Part shown: piece by piece, positions 52,451-60,826 of the stretch
How positions within the stretch are numbered: position 1 is the first letter of the stretch
Layout of the letters: every line of letters begins with the position of its first letter
Source of the DNA: Chthonomonas calidirosea
GTDB taxonomy: Bacteria > Armatimonadota > Fimbriimonadia > Fimbriimonadales > Fimbriimonadaceae
DNA length: 64,000 bases
Assembly (NCBI GenBank): GCA_945882415.1
Contig: CAMCWC010000001.1
Coordinates: forward strand, 248,001-312,000
Direction: 5' to 3'
Notes under the pieces: model-generated
What the model saw: only the letters and a program-made list of their open reading frames with translations
Database searches by the model: none
What the model was told of the DNA's origin: nothing
Position numbers and translations under genes: made by a program

Positions 52451-52492
52451 GCCATTCAAAGCCACACAAGGCAACGCAAAGCCATTCAAAGC
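52451..52492. repeat. Direct repeat GCCATTCAAAGC next to the tRNA gene
   Basis: GCCATTCAAAGC occurs at 52451-52462 and 52481-52492, with two related 10-base units (GCCACACAAG, GCAACGCAAA) between them, giving a 10-base period. It lies just downstream of the 3' end of tRNA-Gln. It is non-coding and may be a slippage-type repeat. Confidence 0.5.
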
Positions 52493-52504
52493 GCTCCCAA
52501 GATT

Positions 52505-52578
52505 TGGCTGCCCGACATGGATTCGAACCACGATTAACTGAGTCAGAGTCAGTCGTCCTACCATTAGACGATCGGGCA
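52505..52578 (-). tRNA. tRNA-Gln (anticodon CTG), CCA encoded
   Basis: This 74-base cloverleaf is read on the minus strand. The acceptor stem TGCCCGA/TCGGGCA has seven pairs, the D arm is GTCT-AATGGTA-GGAC, and the anticodon stem ACTGA/TCAGT has loop CTCTGAC, so the anticodon is CTG (reads CAG, glutamine). The T arm is CGTGG-TTCGAAT-CCATG, followed by discriminator G and an encoded CCA. Confidence 0.95.
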
Positions 52579-52607
52579 AGGCAGAACCTAGAAGATACCA
52601 CACCTCA

Positions 52608-54188
52608 TCATTTCGACTTCAACTTGATTGGCCCCAGAGCGGGATCTTTGGTCCCCTTCTTCTGCGTCAGGCGGTCCTTGGAGGCGTTTGGCGGGAAGCC
52701 GTTGAACTGTCGCCAGAGCTCGAAGCCGAGCGGAACCGTGTCCAACATGATCCAGCCGTAGCTCTCCGCTCCTGGGCGCAGTAGCTCACTCGACGGCCAA
52801 AGTGCATCTTTCCGGCCCGTCGGTAGCGTGTGCTGTTCCGGAGTGATGACCACCCGGTATCGCGCTGTTCCGTCGTCAACGGGATCGATCACCGAAATTC
52901 TGCCGCCGAAGGTTCCCATCGCCGCTCCCGGCATACCGGTGATCTGAACCGCCGGCCAACCTGCGAATTGCAACCGAACCGGTCGTCCTACTTGAACCCA
53001 AGGAACATCGTTATCGGTGACAAAGAGTTCCACCGCGCGTTCCGCTGTCGTCGGCACGATTGTTGCGAGCACGTCTCCCGACTTCACAATTGTCCCGCCG
53101 CCAACGGTGGTCAACCGCGCGATGCGTCCTGCGGTCGGAGCACGCACAACCTGCTGGTCGGTTCGAAGCCGCAAGTTTGCGAGTTCATTTTCAACCTTCT
53201 GAATTTCCCCGCCATTCTTGGCAAGGCTTTCCCGGGCCGACTGAATATCTGCCCCAACCCGACTAATCGCCGCCGCCGTGTCGTTCGTAATCCGGCTTAG
53301 GTTCAGCGATGCGTTCGTCACATCTCGTTCTGCCACGGCAAGGTTCGCTTTGGCTTGGTCAACGTTCGCCATGGCTCGTTCGACTTCCAACTCCGCCTGC
53401 GTTTCGCCAAGCCCGCCGAGTTTCAAATCGCGTCGCGCAATCTCAAGGGACTTTTCGGCGCGCACAACCTCCGTCTCCGACTTCACCATGTCGTTCTCAA
53501 GAAACTCGAGGTCCTGCTTGGAGCGAAGACCTTTGGCCTCTAAATCTCGAACTCGGTTCAGCCGAAGGCGGACGGTGTCACGTTGCTGCTTTGCGGCCTG
53601 AACGGCCTGCTCTCCCTGAACAACTCGGTCTGCCTGAATCCGTGCCCGTTCCGAAGCGCTTTGGCGGGCGACCTGGGTCGCAATCGCGAGCGACTTTTCG
53701 GACTGACGGACAAGCTGCTTCGCTGCCTCCACTCGCGATCGAGACTGGCCAACCGCTTGTCTTGCAGCATCGATCGCATCCTGACGGCTCTGTCGGAGTT
53801 CCTCTCGCTGTTGGTTGAGTTCGGTAACCCGGGAGTTCGTCTCGGTTTGGGCCAATTGGGTGAGGTCTCGTTGCTCCGCCAATCGCGCCGTGAGTCCGCG
53901 ATCTAGGAACTTGCTGTCGACGTCTTCGAGCACCGCAAGCACATCGCCCTTCTTGACGATCTGCCCCTCCTGAACTCGCCACTCCTTGAGTCTGGCCGGA
54001 ATCGGTGCCTCTACCGACTGCGGCCGGTCCATGGCGTTAAAGACAATAACTTGCCCCGTGGCCTCGACCGTCTGCTGCCAAGGGATAAACGCTAGCCCCG
54101 CGATCAAACCGACAAAGCCGAGCAAAATGCCAACGATCCTTCGGCCCACTTTGCGTCGCTTCACGAGTTCTAACGATTGAAGTCTCAT
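52608..54188 (-). CDS. HlyD-family membrane fusion protein of an export system
   Basis: This 526-residue periplasmic adaptor has one N-terminal transmembrane helix (residues 17-36) and a split biotinyl-lipoyl-like domain ('IPARLKEWRVQEGQIVKKGDVL' in pattern, and 'RAPTAGRIARLTTVGGGTIVKSGDVL' in pattern). A long coiled-coil hairpin lies between them (about 95-350), matching the length needed to reach TolC, and a C-terminal beta-barrel follows. It starts at the last base of the ABC gene (1-base overlap), the third gene of the operon. Confidence 0.9.
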   Translation of the reverse strand: MRLQSLELVKRRKVGRRIVGILLGFVGLIAGLAFIPWQQTVEATGQVIVFNAMDRPQSVEAPIPARLKEWRVQEGQIVKKGDVLAVLEDVDSKFLDRGLTARLAEQRDLTQLAQTETNSRVTELNQQREELRQSRQDAIDAARQAVGQSRSRVEAAKQLVRQSEKSLAIATQVARQSASERARIQADRVVQGEQAVQAAKQQRDTVRLRLNRVRDLEAKGLRSKQDLEFLENDMVKSETEVVRAEKSLEIARRDLKLGGLGETQAELEVERAMANVDQAKANLAVAERDVTNASLNLSRITNDTAAAISRVGADIQSARESLAKNGGEIQKVENELANLRLRTDQQVVRAPTAGRIARLTTVGGGTIVKSGDVLATIVPTTAERAVELFVTDNDVPWVQVGRPVRLQFAGWPAVQITGMPGAAMGTFGGRISVIDPVDDGTARYRVVITPEQHTLPTGRKDALWPSSELLRPGAESYGWIMLDTVPLGFELWRQFNGFPPNASKDRLTQKKGTKDPALGPIKLKSK

Positions 54189-55945
54189 TACTTACCCCCT
54201 CCAATCCGTGCCGTTCCCGCTCTGAGGTTTGCCGATAGAAATGGGAACAGTTCCGAAAAGACGGACTTTGCGCTCTGGGCAAGTTGCGTCGGCGAGCCAG
54301 ACTCGACAATCTGTCCTTCTGCCATCACGTGCACCTTGTCCGTCCGTAAAATCACGTCTGGTTGGTGAGAGATATCGATAATCGTCCACGGGTTACTAGC
54401 TTCGAAGATGTTGTCCAAAATCCGCTGGGAAATCCGCTCGTCAATTCCGGTCAGTGCCTCGTCCAAAATCAGCAACCGTGGCTTTCCGAGAATGGCCCGA
54501 GCGATCAGCAAGCGTTGCAACTGCCCTCGCGAAATGTTTTGGCCACCACTAACGAGCTCCGCTTGAAGCCCACCCGGAATTGCGGCGAGATCATCATCGA
54601 GCTCTGCCGTGGTTACGGCCCAGCGAAGGTCCGCGCTTGAGATCTCATCCCGGCCAACCCGAATGTTCTCCTCAATCGTTCCATGGAAGACATCGGGTTC
54701 ATATCCCGCAAGTGAGACCTGTGCGCGAAGCCGCTGCAAGCATGCTTCGCGAATATCCACGTTGTCAAAAATCGCGTCTCCCATCGATGGCGACTGGAAT
54801 CCGCATAGGACGGCGGCCAATGTCGATTTGCCTGCACCGCTCGCGCCGACCAAACTCACTCGATCCCCGGCGTGAATCGTGAGGTTCAGGCCGTTGAGCA
54901 CCTTGTGCCCGTTGTCGTACTCAAAGTGCAAGTTCTTGAGTTCCACCAGAGCGCCCGCCGGGTGAAGCGCCGGCAACTCCTTCCCACCGTCTCGCTCCGT
55001 TTCTAGCTCGGAAATCACCGCAACCTTATCAAGACCAGCCAAAAGGTCGAAGTACTTTTCCGACTGGCGAATCAGCTTTTCTAAAGAGGCAAGGGAAGTG
55101 GTAACGATGATCTGGGCAGCAACGAGCTGACCAACCGTCAGTGACCCGTTGAGAACCAACCAGCCACCCGTTCCGAGTACACCCGCCGACGCAAGGGCTG
55201 CAAAGGCAAAGAATCCGCCAAGTTGCCGGCGGTTCACCCGGAAATGAGAGCGCCGCGCAAGAATGTAATTCGTGACCAGCTCATCGGTTTTCGAGGACAA
55301 AGATTCACGATTCGCATACAGCTTAAGCGACAAATGACATCGGGCAATATCTTGTAGCCACTCGGCCACGATGTACTTCTGCTTGCTCTCGTAGAGGCTG
55401 CTCTTTATTCCGCCGTATCCCAGCAGGATCGTGCCACCAAAGAACAGCACAAGTACGGTTACTGCGGAAAGGAGTAGTCCCGGATTGTAAATGCCAAGCA
55501 CCAGCACCGTCACGATGGTCTGGATGAAAGCCGTGAAACCATCGAGCAGTAACTTACTGAGCGCTTTCTGAATCGTGATGACATCAAAGAAGCGATTCAC
55601 CAACTCGGGTGCGTAGTGCGTGCGCATCGCCGCCGCGCGCACGTTCAACATGCGGTCGGCAAGCGCCAAAGCCGTATGAGCAAACACCCGCTGCTGCACC
55701 GTCTCAACCACGCCGTACTGCAAAAGCTGCACCAGGCCAGCGACACTTAATCCACCTAAAACCAAGAAGGAAAGCAGTACAACCGGCTGCAGAAACATTC
55801 CTGCAGCAATGGTATTCACCAACGACTGGGTCGCCAGCGGCACCGCAAGCGTCATCACAATGACAACGAGGGTGTAAGTGGCAAGCAGACAAAGGTCCGC
55901 TCGCTCACGAGAGACGAGTCGGAGAAATCGGGTTACTGGTTTCAA
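54188..55945 (-). CDS. ABC exporter (fused membrane and ATPase domains)
   Basis: This 585-residue protein has six transmembrane helices in residues 1-300 and an ATPase domain from about 340, with 'LVGASGAGKSTLAAV' (Walker A), 'RLLILDEALTGID' (Walker B and D-loop) and 'IIDISHQPDVI' (H-loop). The signature is degenerate: 'GQNISRGQLQRLLIARA' has ISRGQ in place of LSGGQ. There is no N-terminal C39 peptidase domain, so cargo need not have a double-glycine leader. It overlaps the adaptor and TolC genes and forms a type I secretion-like or efflux complex with them. Confidence 0.92.
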   Translation of the reverse strand: MKPVTRFLRLVSRERADLCLLATYTLVVIVMTLAVPLATQSLVNTIAAGMFLQPVVLLSFLVLGGLSVAGLVQLLQYGVVETVQQRVFAHTALALADRMLNVRAAAMRTHYAPELVNRFFDVITIQKALSKLLLDGFTAFIQTIVTVLVLGIYNPGLLLSAVTVLVLFFGGTILLGYGGIKSSLYESKQKYIVAEWLQDIARCHLSLKLYANRESLSSKTDELVTNYILARRSHFRVNRRQLGGFFAFAALASAGVLGTGGWLVLNGSLTVGQLVAAQIIVTTSLASLEKLIRQSEKYFDLLAGLDKVAVISELETERDGGKELPALHPAGALVELKNLHFEYDNGHKVLNGLNLTIHAGDRVSLVGASGAGKSTLAAVLCGFQSPSMGDAIFDNVDIREACLQRLRAQVSLAGYEPDVFHGTIEENIRVGRDEISSADLRWAVTTAELDDDLAAIPGGLQAELVSGGQNISRGQLQRLLIARAILGKPRLLILDEALTGIDERISQRILDNIFEASNPWTIIDISHQPDVILRTDKVHVMAEGQIVESGSPTQLAQSAKSVFSELFPFLSANLRAGTARIGGGK

Positions 55946-57294
55946 TTCAATCCTCCCTCTGCTGCGCGAAGCGCGGCTTTCGCAATGTGGAACTCTGCGA
56001 TGACATCAACGAGCCTCGCGGCGGTTTCGGCCGTCCCGCGCTCTCGCTGGTTGAGCAAGAAGAGCGTCCCATCCCCTTCCTGGAACCGGATCAGTTCACC
56101 CAGCTCTAACTGTTGGGCCAACTCTAGTTCGGCAACATTGGCCTGCACCCGTTCATAAGCCCGCCGGAGGGCCGAGGTCGCATCTTGAACTTCGGTTTCA
56201 ATTTCTCGCTTGAGCAAAGCTTCGTCCTGCCGGATCTTTTCAAGCTTTTGTTGGGCCTGTTCAATTTGACCATCCGCCGTTTGTTGGCGAAGCGGAATGG
56301 AGTAGAACACCCCCGCCTTTACCGTCGCGCCAACTGAGTTTCGGCCGGTATCAATTCCTGGCGAAACAACCACATCCAAACTTGGGCGTCGCTCATTCTT
56401 TGCCAGTGCCAAGCTCTGCTCAATCACCTTGGTTTCGGCGCTAATTATTCTCGCTTCTGGACGTTGAGCTACAGCTCGAGAGAATGCGGCTTCCAATTCT
56501 TCCGCTGTCGGTAGCGCAGGCTTTGGAAGGCTGCCTGGTGTTCCGATTGGCCCATTCCAAAGAAAAACGTTGAGTTTCAACAAAGTCTTTTCGATATCTC
56601 GCTCTGCCTTCACGAGCCCACCTTCGCGTCGACGCACCTCAGTCTCAGCTTCAACGGTATCGATCTTCGGCAAATCGCCACGTTCATAACGCTCTCTAAT
56701 CCCGTCCGCTCGAACCTTCGCAATGTTAAGAAGGCGCGCCGCAATCTCTCTTCTCTCGCGTGCCGCTACCCATTCCCAAAACGCCTCACTAGCCTTTAGG
56801 CGAACGTTCAGCCGGATCAGCCGAGCCTCTTCGGTCGCCTGGCCAAACTCAAGATTCGCCACTGCCTCCGCAATCGACTTCTGGTTGACCCCGTTTCCTC
56901 GAAGCAAAGGAAGCTTGACGCCAACAAAGTACTCGCCAAGCTCACCGGTAGAACTTCCCGGCGATTTCACCGAGCCAAAGTTCAATCGCGATCCGGCAAA
57001 AACCTTCGCGCCAGACCGAGTGGTCTGCTCGACCGTGGTCTCCAGCATCTGGGTCGACAGCGCTTTGCCCCGTGTGCTGGAACTGTTGTAGCGCAAGGCA
57101 GACGTGTCCACCATGAGCACTGGGTCAAAGGCACCGCGCTTCTCCTTACTCTTTGCGGCGGCAATTTCTACCGCATTTTGTGCCGCACGCAGCTTCGGAA
57201 AACCTTGCTCGACCTTGTCCAAAAACGTCTCAAGGGTTACGTTTTGGGCAGGGAACAGACTATGAATGATGAAGAGAAACGATTCAAATCTCAA
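55942..57294 (-). CDS. TolC-like outer membrane efflux protein
   Basis: This protein is about 450 residues from TTG 57294, with GGAGG 10 bases upstream; GTG 57318 adds eight residues. A short signal peptide ('FLFIIHSLFPAQ') is followed by two OEP repeats: 'FLDKVEQGFPKLRAAQNAVEIA' in pattern, 'YFVGVKLPLLRGNGV', 'RYERGDLPKIDTVEAE' and 'VFYSIPLRQQTADGQIEQAQQ' in pattern. It is expected to form a trimeric channel through the outer membrane. It is the first gene of the three-gene export operon and overlaps the ABC gene by 4 bases. Confidence 0.9.
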   Translation of the reverse strand: MRFESFLFIIHSLFPAQNVTLETFLDKVEQGFPKLRAAQNAVEIAAAKSKEKRGAFDPVLMVDTSALRYNSSSTRGKALSTQMLETTVEQTTRSGAKVFAGSRLNFGSVKSPGSSTGELGEYFVGVKLPLLRGNGVNQKSIAEAVANLEFGQATEEARLIRLNVRLKASEAFWEWVAARERREIAARLLNIAKVRADGIRERYERGDLPKIDTVEAETEVRRREGGLVKAERDIEKTLLKLNVFLWNGPIGTPGSLPKPALPTAEELEAAFSRAVAQRPEARIISAETKVIEQSLALAKNERRPSLDVVVSPGIDTGRNSVGATVKAGVFYSIPLRQQTADGQIEQAQQKLEKIRQDEALLKREIETEVQDATSALRRAYERVQANVAELELAQQLELGELIRFQEGDGTLFLLNQRERGTAETAARLVDVIAEFHIAKAALRAAEGGLN

Positions 57295-57324
57295 AGATGA
57301 AGGACCTCCAATGCTCACGCATAA

Positions 57325-57351
57325 AGAGCGGCCGAACTAGTCGGTCGCTCT
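57325..57351 (-). terminator. Hairpin between clpX and the export operon
   Basis: An 11-base stem (AGAGCGGCCGA / TCGGTCGCTCT, one G-T or mismatch) with a 5-base loop sits in the 204-base gap between clpX and the TolC gene on the minus strand. T-rich flanks are present on both sides. It probably ends clpX transcription. The rest of the gap (57352-57498) must hold the export operon promoter, but none is clear. Confidence 0.6.
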
Positions 57352-57498
57352 CTTTTGGAAGGTCTCGCACTCAGATGCGCCGCCGGGGTTTCCCCGTGTT
57401 GACGACGACGCAGATTTCCTCGTTGAAACCGGCTACTCCCCTTCTAATTCAAGACAAACAATTCGTGAATCAAAAGAGTTCCATGAATATGGACTTTT

Positions 57499-58791
57499 TT
57501 AGCCAGTTTCGCGCAACTGAAGCTCGGTCAAGTAAATCGGCCGCGCGTTGCCTTCCAAAATTCCTTTAGGAACGATGACCCTCTGAACGTCGGGCAGACT
57601 CGGGACTTCGAACATCGCCTCTTGCAGAATCTCTTCTAACAACGCTCGCAGCGCTCTTGCCCCGGTTTTGCGACGAATCGCTTCTCGGGCGATTTCTCGC
57701 AGCGCCGAAGTCTCAACCACGAGTTCTACGTCCTCAAGTTCAAAAAGATGCTTGTACTGCTTGATCAGCGAGTTCTTTGGCTCCGTCAAAACTCGGATCA
57801 GATCGTCTTCCGTGAGCGGATTTAATGCCGTAATCACGGGCAACCGACCGATGAACTCCGGCAGGAAACCGTACTTCACCAAATCGTCCGGCACAACGTC
57901 CGTCGGCACGATGTCTAGAGCCTTTTCCGGTGCGTTGCGGAAACCCATCACGGCGCCTTGCTGCCGCCGTCGAACGATTTCCTCAATCCCCTCAAAAGAG
58001 CCGGCACAAATGAACAGGATCCCGGTCGTGTCGATCTGGATGAACTCTTGGTGTGGATGCTTACGCCCGCCATTTTGCGGCACGTTCGCGATGGTTCCCT
58101 CAAGGATTTTCAGGAGTCCCTGCTGCACCCCTTCGCCGCTCACATCTCGGGTGATCGAAGTTCCGCCTTGAGACTTCCGCGCGACCTTATCGATCTCGTC
58201 GATGTACACAATCCCCCTCTCGGCGAGCTTTTTGGGGTCGGCACCGTTAATGCTCTCCGCTTCGCGGTAGAGCCGGACCAAAACATTCTCGACATCTTCG
58301 CCAACGTAGCCCGCTTCGGTAAGGGACGTCGCGTCGGCAATGGCAAACGGAACGTGCATCATCCGCGCCAAAGTTTGAGCAAGCAGAGTTTTGCCCGTCC
58401 CGGTCGGGCCCATGAGCAGGATGTTGCTCTTCGAAACCTCGGTTCGTCCCGGTGTCGTGTCTAGGGTTCGTTTGTAATGGTTATAAACGCCGACGGCTAA
58501 GGCTCGCTTCGCCGCGTCTTGACCCACCACGTAGGTGCTCAAAAAATCAACGATGCTTCTCGGCTTAGGTAGCCGCGCTTTGGTGAATTCGGGATCAAGG
58601 GTCGGGGCTGCAGGGAAGGGATGAGAATCGCTATTGCGAGCGCGAGTGCCTTCCTGGTCAACGATCTCCGTGCAAAGCTGAACGCAATCGGAGCAGATCG
58701 CCCCATAGAGTCCGGTAATCAGCCGCGACACTGTGTCCTTTGATCTTCCACAAAGGGCGCAGAGGTCGCGGCGATCCGGTGCCTGCATCAT
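57499..58791 (-). CDS. clpX: ATP-dependent Clp protease ATP-binding subunit ClpX
   Basis: This 430-residue AAA+ unfoldase feeds substrates to ClpP. The N-terminal zinc-binding domain has C11, C14, C33 and C36. Walker A is 'GPTGTGKT' (residues 128-135), the pore loop is 'GYVGEDVE', Walker B is 'IVYIDEIDK', and the C-terminal IGF-type loop region 'EFIGRLPV' is present. It follows clpP by 10 bases, the usual clpP-clpX order. Confidence 0.97.
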   Translation of the reverse strand: MMQAPDRRDLCALCGRSKDTVSRLITGLYGAICSDCVQLCTEIVDQEGTRARNSDSHPFPAAPTLDPEFTKARLPKPRSIVDFLSTYVVGQDAAKRALAVGVYNHYKRTLDTTPGRTEVSKSNILLMGPTGTGKTLLAQTLARMMHVPFAIADATSLTEAGYVGEDVENVLVRLYREAESINGADPKKLAERGIVYIDEIDKVARKSQGGTSITRDVSGEGVQQGLLKILEGTIANVPQNGGRKHPHQEFIQIDTTGILFICAGSFEGIEEIVRRRQQGAVMGFRNAPEKALDIVPTDVVPDDLVKYGFLPEFIGRLPVITALNPLTEDDLIRVLTEPKNSLIKQYKHLFELEDVELVVETSALREIAREAIRRKTGARALRALLEEILQEAMFEVPSLPDVQRVIVPKGILEGNARPIYLTELQLRETG

Positions 58792-58801
58792 CGTGCCTTG
58801 A

Positions 58802-59386
58802 TTATCGGTTGGTCGGTCGAATTACGTTATCCACGATCCCGTAATCCTTCGCTTCGTCCGAAGACATCCATCGGTCGCGATCGCAGTCGATTCGAACCTG
58901 CTCGGGATCCTTCTTGGTGTGCTCACCCAAAATGACCATCAACTTGTCCATCAGCGTGTTGGTTTCTTTGACCTGAACATTGATGTCCGCCATGGTTCCG
59001 CGGAATCCGGAGGAAACTTGGTGAATCATCACGCGGGCGTTCGGCAACGCACTTCGCTTGCCGTCCGCGCCCGCGGCCAAGAGCACCGCACCCATGCTTG
59101 CCGCGATTCCGACGCAAGTGGTCGCAATCGCCGGCTTCACCAACTGCATCGCATCGTAGATTGCGAGTCCGGCATAAACCGATCCGCCGGGCGAGTTGAT
59201 GTAAAAGTCGATGTCCTTGTCTGGGTCTTCCTTTTCGAGGAACAAAAACTGGGCGACGATCAGGTTGGCGACATAGTCGTCAACTTCCGTGCCCAAGAAG
59301 ACGATCCGGTCCTTGAGAAGCCTCGACCACAGGTCGTAGCTTCGCTCACCGTTCTGCGTTTTTTCGATAACGTACGGAATTCCCAT
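58802..59386 (-). CDS. clpP: ATP-dependent Clp protease proteolytic subunit ClpP
   Basis: This 194-residue serine protease forms tetradecameric chambers. The catalytic triad is S97 ('GIAASMGA'), H122 ('VMIHQVS') and D171 ('DCDRDRWMS'). 'INSPGGSV' is the oxyanion glycine loop. It starts at ATG 59386 with the typical 'IPYVIE' N terminus. It forms an operon with clpX. Confidence 0.97.
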   Translation of the reverse strand: MGIPYVIEKTQNGERSYDLWSRLLKDRIVFLGTEVDDYVANLIVAQFLFLEKEDPDKDIDFYINSPGGSVYAGLAIYDAMQLVKPAIATTCVGIAASMGAVLLAAGADGKRSALPNARVMIHQVSSGFRGTMADINVQVKETNTLMDKLMVILGEHTKKDPEQVRIDCDRDRWMSSDEAKDYGIVDNVIRPTNR

Positions 59387-59499
59387 CTGAATGCAGATTA
59401 CTCCGCGCTGAACTTGGGAGTTCGCAGGACCAATGCCGAGTAGGACCTTGGATCAGGCGCATCCAACGGGATCTCCCGCAAGCTCGAACCTTTAGTCTC

Positions 59500-60078
59500 T
59501 CAGCATTCCTCGACAAACCGTTCAATTCGAGGATCAGGAATGAGCCACATTGCCGCGAGAGCAGCATAGATCACCATCGAAATCCGTGAGTCGTACGGCG
59601 ACACCAGCACGCCGAGAACGTAGCCAACAATGGAGCTACGTCCTTTCAGATCGTTTCCGATCGCACGGGCCAGGAGGGAGTTCGTTCCCTGTGAGCGAAT
59701 GATCACCGTTTGAAGAATCCAGTAAGCCACCCCGCACATTCCCAAAGAGACGCCATATAGTTGGGTTGGAATTGCCGCAAAGTTCGACCGACCAAGCCAG
59801 CTCGTTGTGAAGGGTACGAGGGTCAGCCAGAACAGCAGATGCATATTTGCCCACAAGATGCTTCCGTTTACACGGGTCGACAGCTTCATCATGTGGTGAT
59901 GGTTGTTCCAGTAAATGCCGACGTGGATGAAACTAAGCACGAACGAGAGGAAGACCGGCCAAACCGACTTCAGCGCTTGCCAGGATGTTAGTTCCGGTGC
60001 CTTGATATCAAACACCATGATGGTGATGATGATCGCTAAGACCCCGTCACTAAACGCTTCAAGCCGGCCGTTATTCAT
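59500..60078 (-). CDS. TMEM175/DUF1211-family channel-like protein
   Basis: This 192-residue protein has about five to six transmembrane helices. It opens with the family signature 'RLEAFSDGVLAIIITIMVFDIK' in pattern (the F-S-D of TMEM175). Prokaryotic TMEM175 proteins are potassium channels that assemble as tetramers of this one-repeat form. The start overlaps the carbonic-anhydrase-like gene by 8 bases, so all three genes of this operon are coupled. An ion-balancing role alongside the anion channel is inference. Confidence 0.85.
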   Translation of the reverse strand: MNNGRLEAFSDGVLAIIITIMVFDIKAPELTSWQALKSVWPVFLSFVLSFIHVGIYWNNHHHMMKLSTRVNGSILWANMHLLFWLTLVPFTTSWLGRSNFAAIPTQLYGVSLGMCGVAYWILQTVIIRSQGTNSLLARAIGNDLKGRSSIVGYVLGVLVSPYDSRISMVIYAALAAMWLIPDPRIERFVEEC

Positions 60079-60826
60079 TTGGGTTTTGGAGATAGTCTTT
60101 CATCTCGCCAGAGGCAACGTCCATCACGCAGAATCGTCTTGGCTGGCTGAATGAGCCGAGCTCGACATCACCGTTGATCAGAATTGCCCCCATCAAAATG
60201 ACGTACCGACACCGGACCTTCGTGGCCTTCACCAATTCGAGAATCCGGTCGTCAATCGCTTCGTAGATCACTTCCGTAGCTTCATAAATTCGGTTTGGAG
60301 CCCCAAGAATCCGATCCTTCTGCCTCAACAGAATCTGTTCAAGCGTGTTCATCTGGTAATCAAGCTCTTGCAGTTGGCCTGAAATAACTTCGTCCCGTTC
60401 CAGTCCGCCGAGCGCCGCCCGCGCGGCGCCGCAACAGCCCGTCCGGGCCGAATGGCCGTGCCGGAGGATGCTCCCCAGTTCACCTTCCGAAGAGATTCCG
60501 ATGTGCGGTCCGTAATAAATGAACATCGCGCCGTCGTCCGGTGCGTGACTTGCGAACGCGCCCATTCCCGTGAGGCCGGTGAACGGAAACCCGTTCAGTC
60601 CACCCATCTTGAACGGGCCCAGAAACTCCTTTGCCCGCGCTGGGTATTGAATACTGTTGACATCGTCGCTGCAGATGCTATCGGCTGACATCACTTGCGA
60701 TGGTTCTAAGTCCAGCTCCATCTCTACAAAGTCGATGAGCCGATTCACCGCGTCGATTGTCGTTAAGGCACCCGGATAGTGCTGACGAATAATTTCAAGC
60801 TTCTCACGTTTTTTCATAAAGTTCAC
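60071..60826 (-). CDS. LCIB-type (theta-class) carbonic anhydrase homologue
   Basis: This 251-residue cytoplasmic protein matches the LCIB/C family known from Chlamydomonas chloroplasts, whose fold is related to beta-carbonic anhydrases. Key residues are C52 in 'SICSDDVN' (C-x-D), the block 'NGFPFTGLTGMGAFASH' (residues 78-94), H108 in 'YGPHIGIS' and C131-C132 in 'RTGCCGAARAAL'. C52, H108 and one of C131/C132 are the candidate zinc ligands. Its GTG start overlaps the bestrophin stop (GTGA), and its 3' end overlaps the TMEM175-like gene. The family call is from remembered motifs; activity is inferred. Confidence 0.78.
   Translation of the reverse strand: MNFMKKREKLEIIRQHYPGALTTIDAVNRLIDFVEMELDLEPSQVMSADSICSDDVNSIQYPARAKEFLGPFKMGGLNGFPFTGLTGMGAFASHAPDDGAMFIYYGPHIGISSEGELGSILRHGHSARTGCCGAARAALGGLERDEVISGQLQELDYQMNTLEQILLRQKDRILGAPNRIYEATEVIYEAIDDRILELVKATKVRCRYVILMGAILINGDVELGSFSQPRRFCVMDVASGEMKDYLQNPNE

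Noticed and set aside
52451-52492. Possible attachment site or CRISPR-like repeat beside tRNA-Gln
   Set aside because: The repeat does not copy the tRNA 3' end, there is no integrase nearby, and two 12-base repeats with 10-base periodicity are not a CRISPR array.
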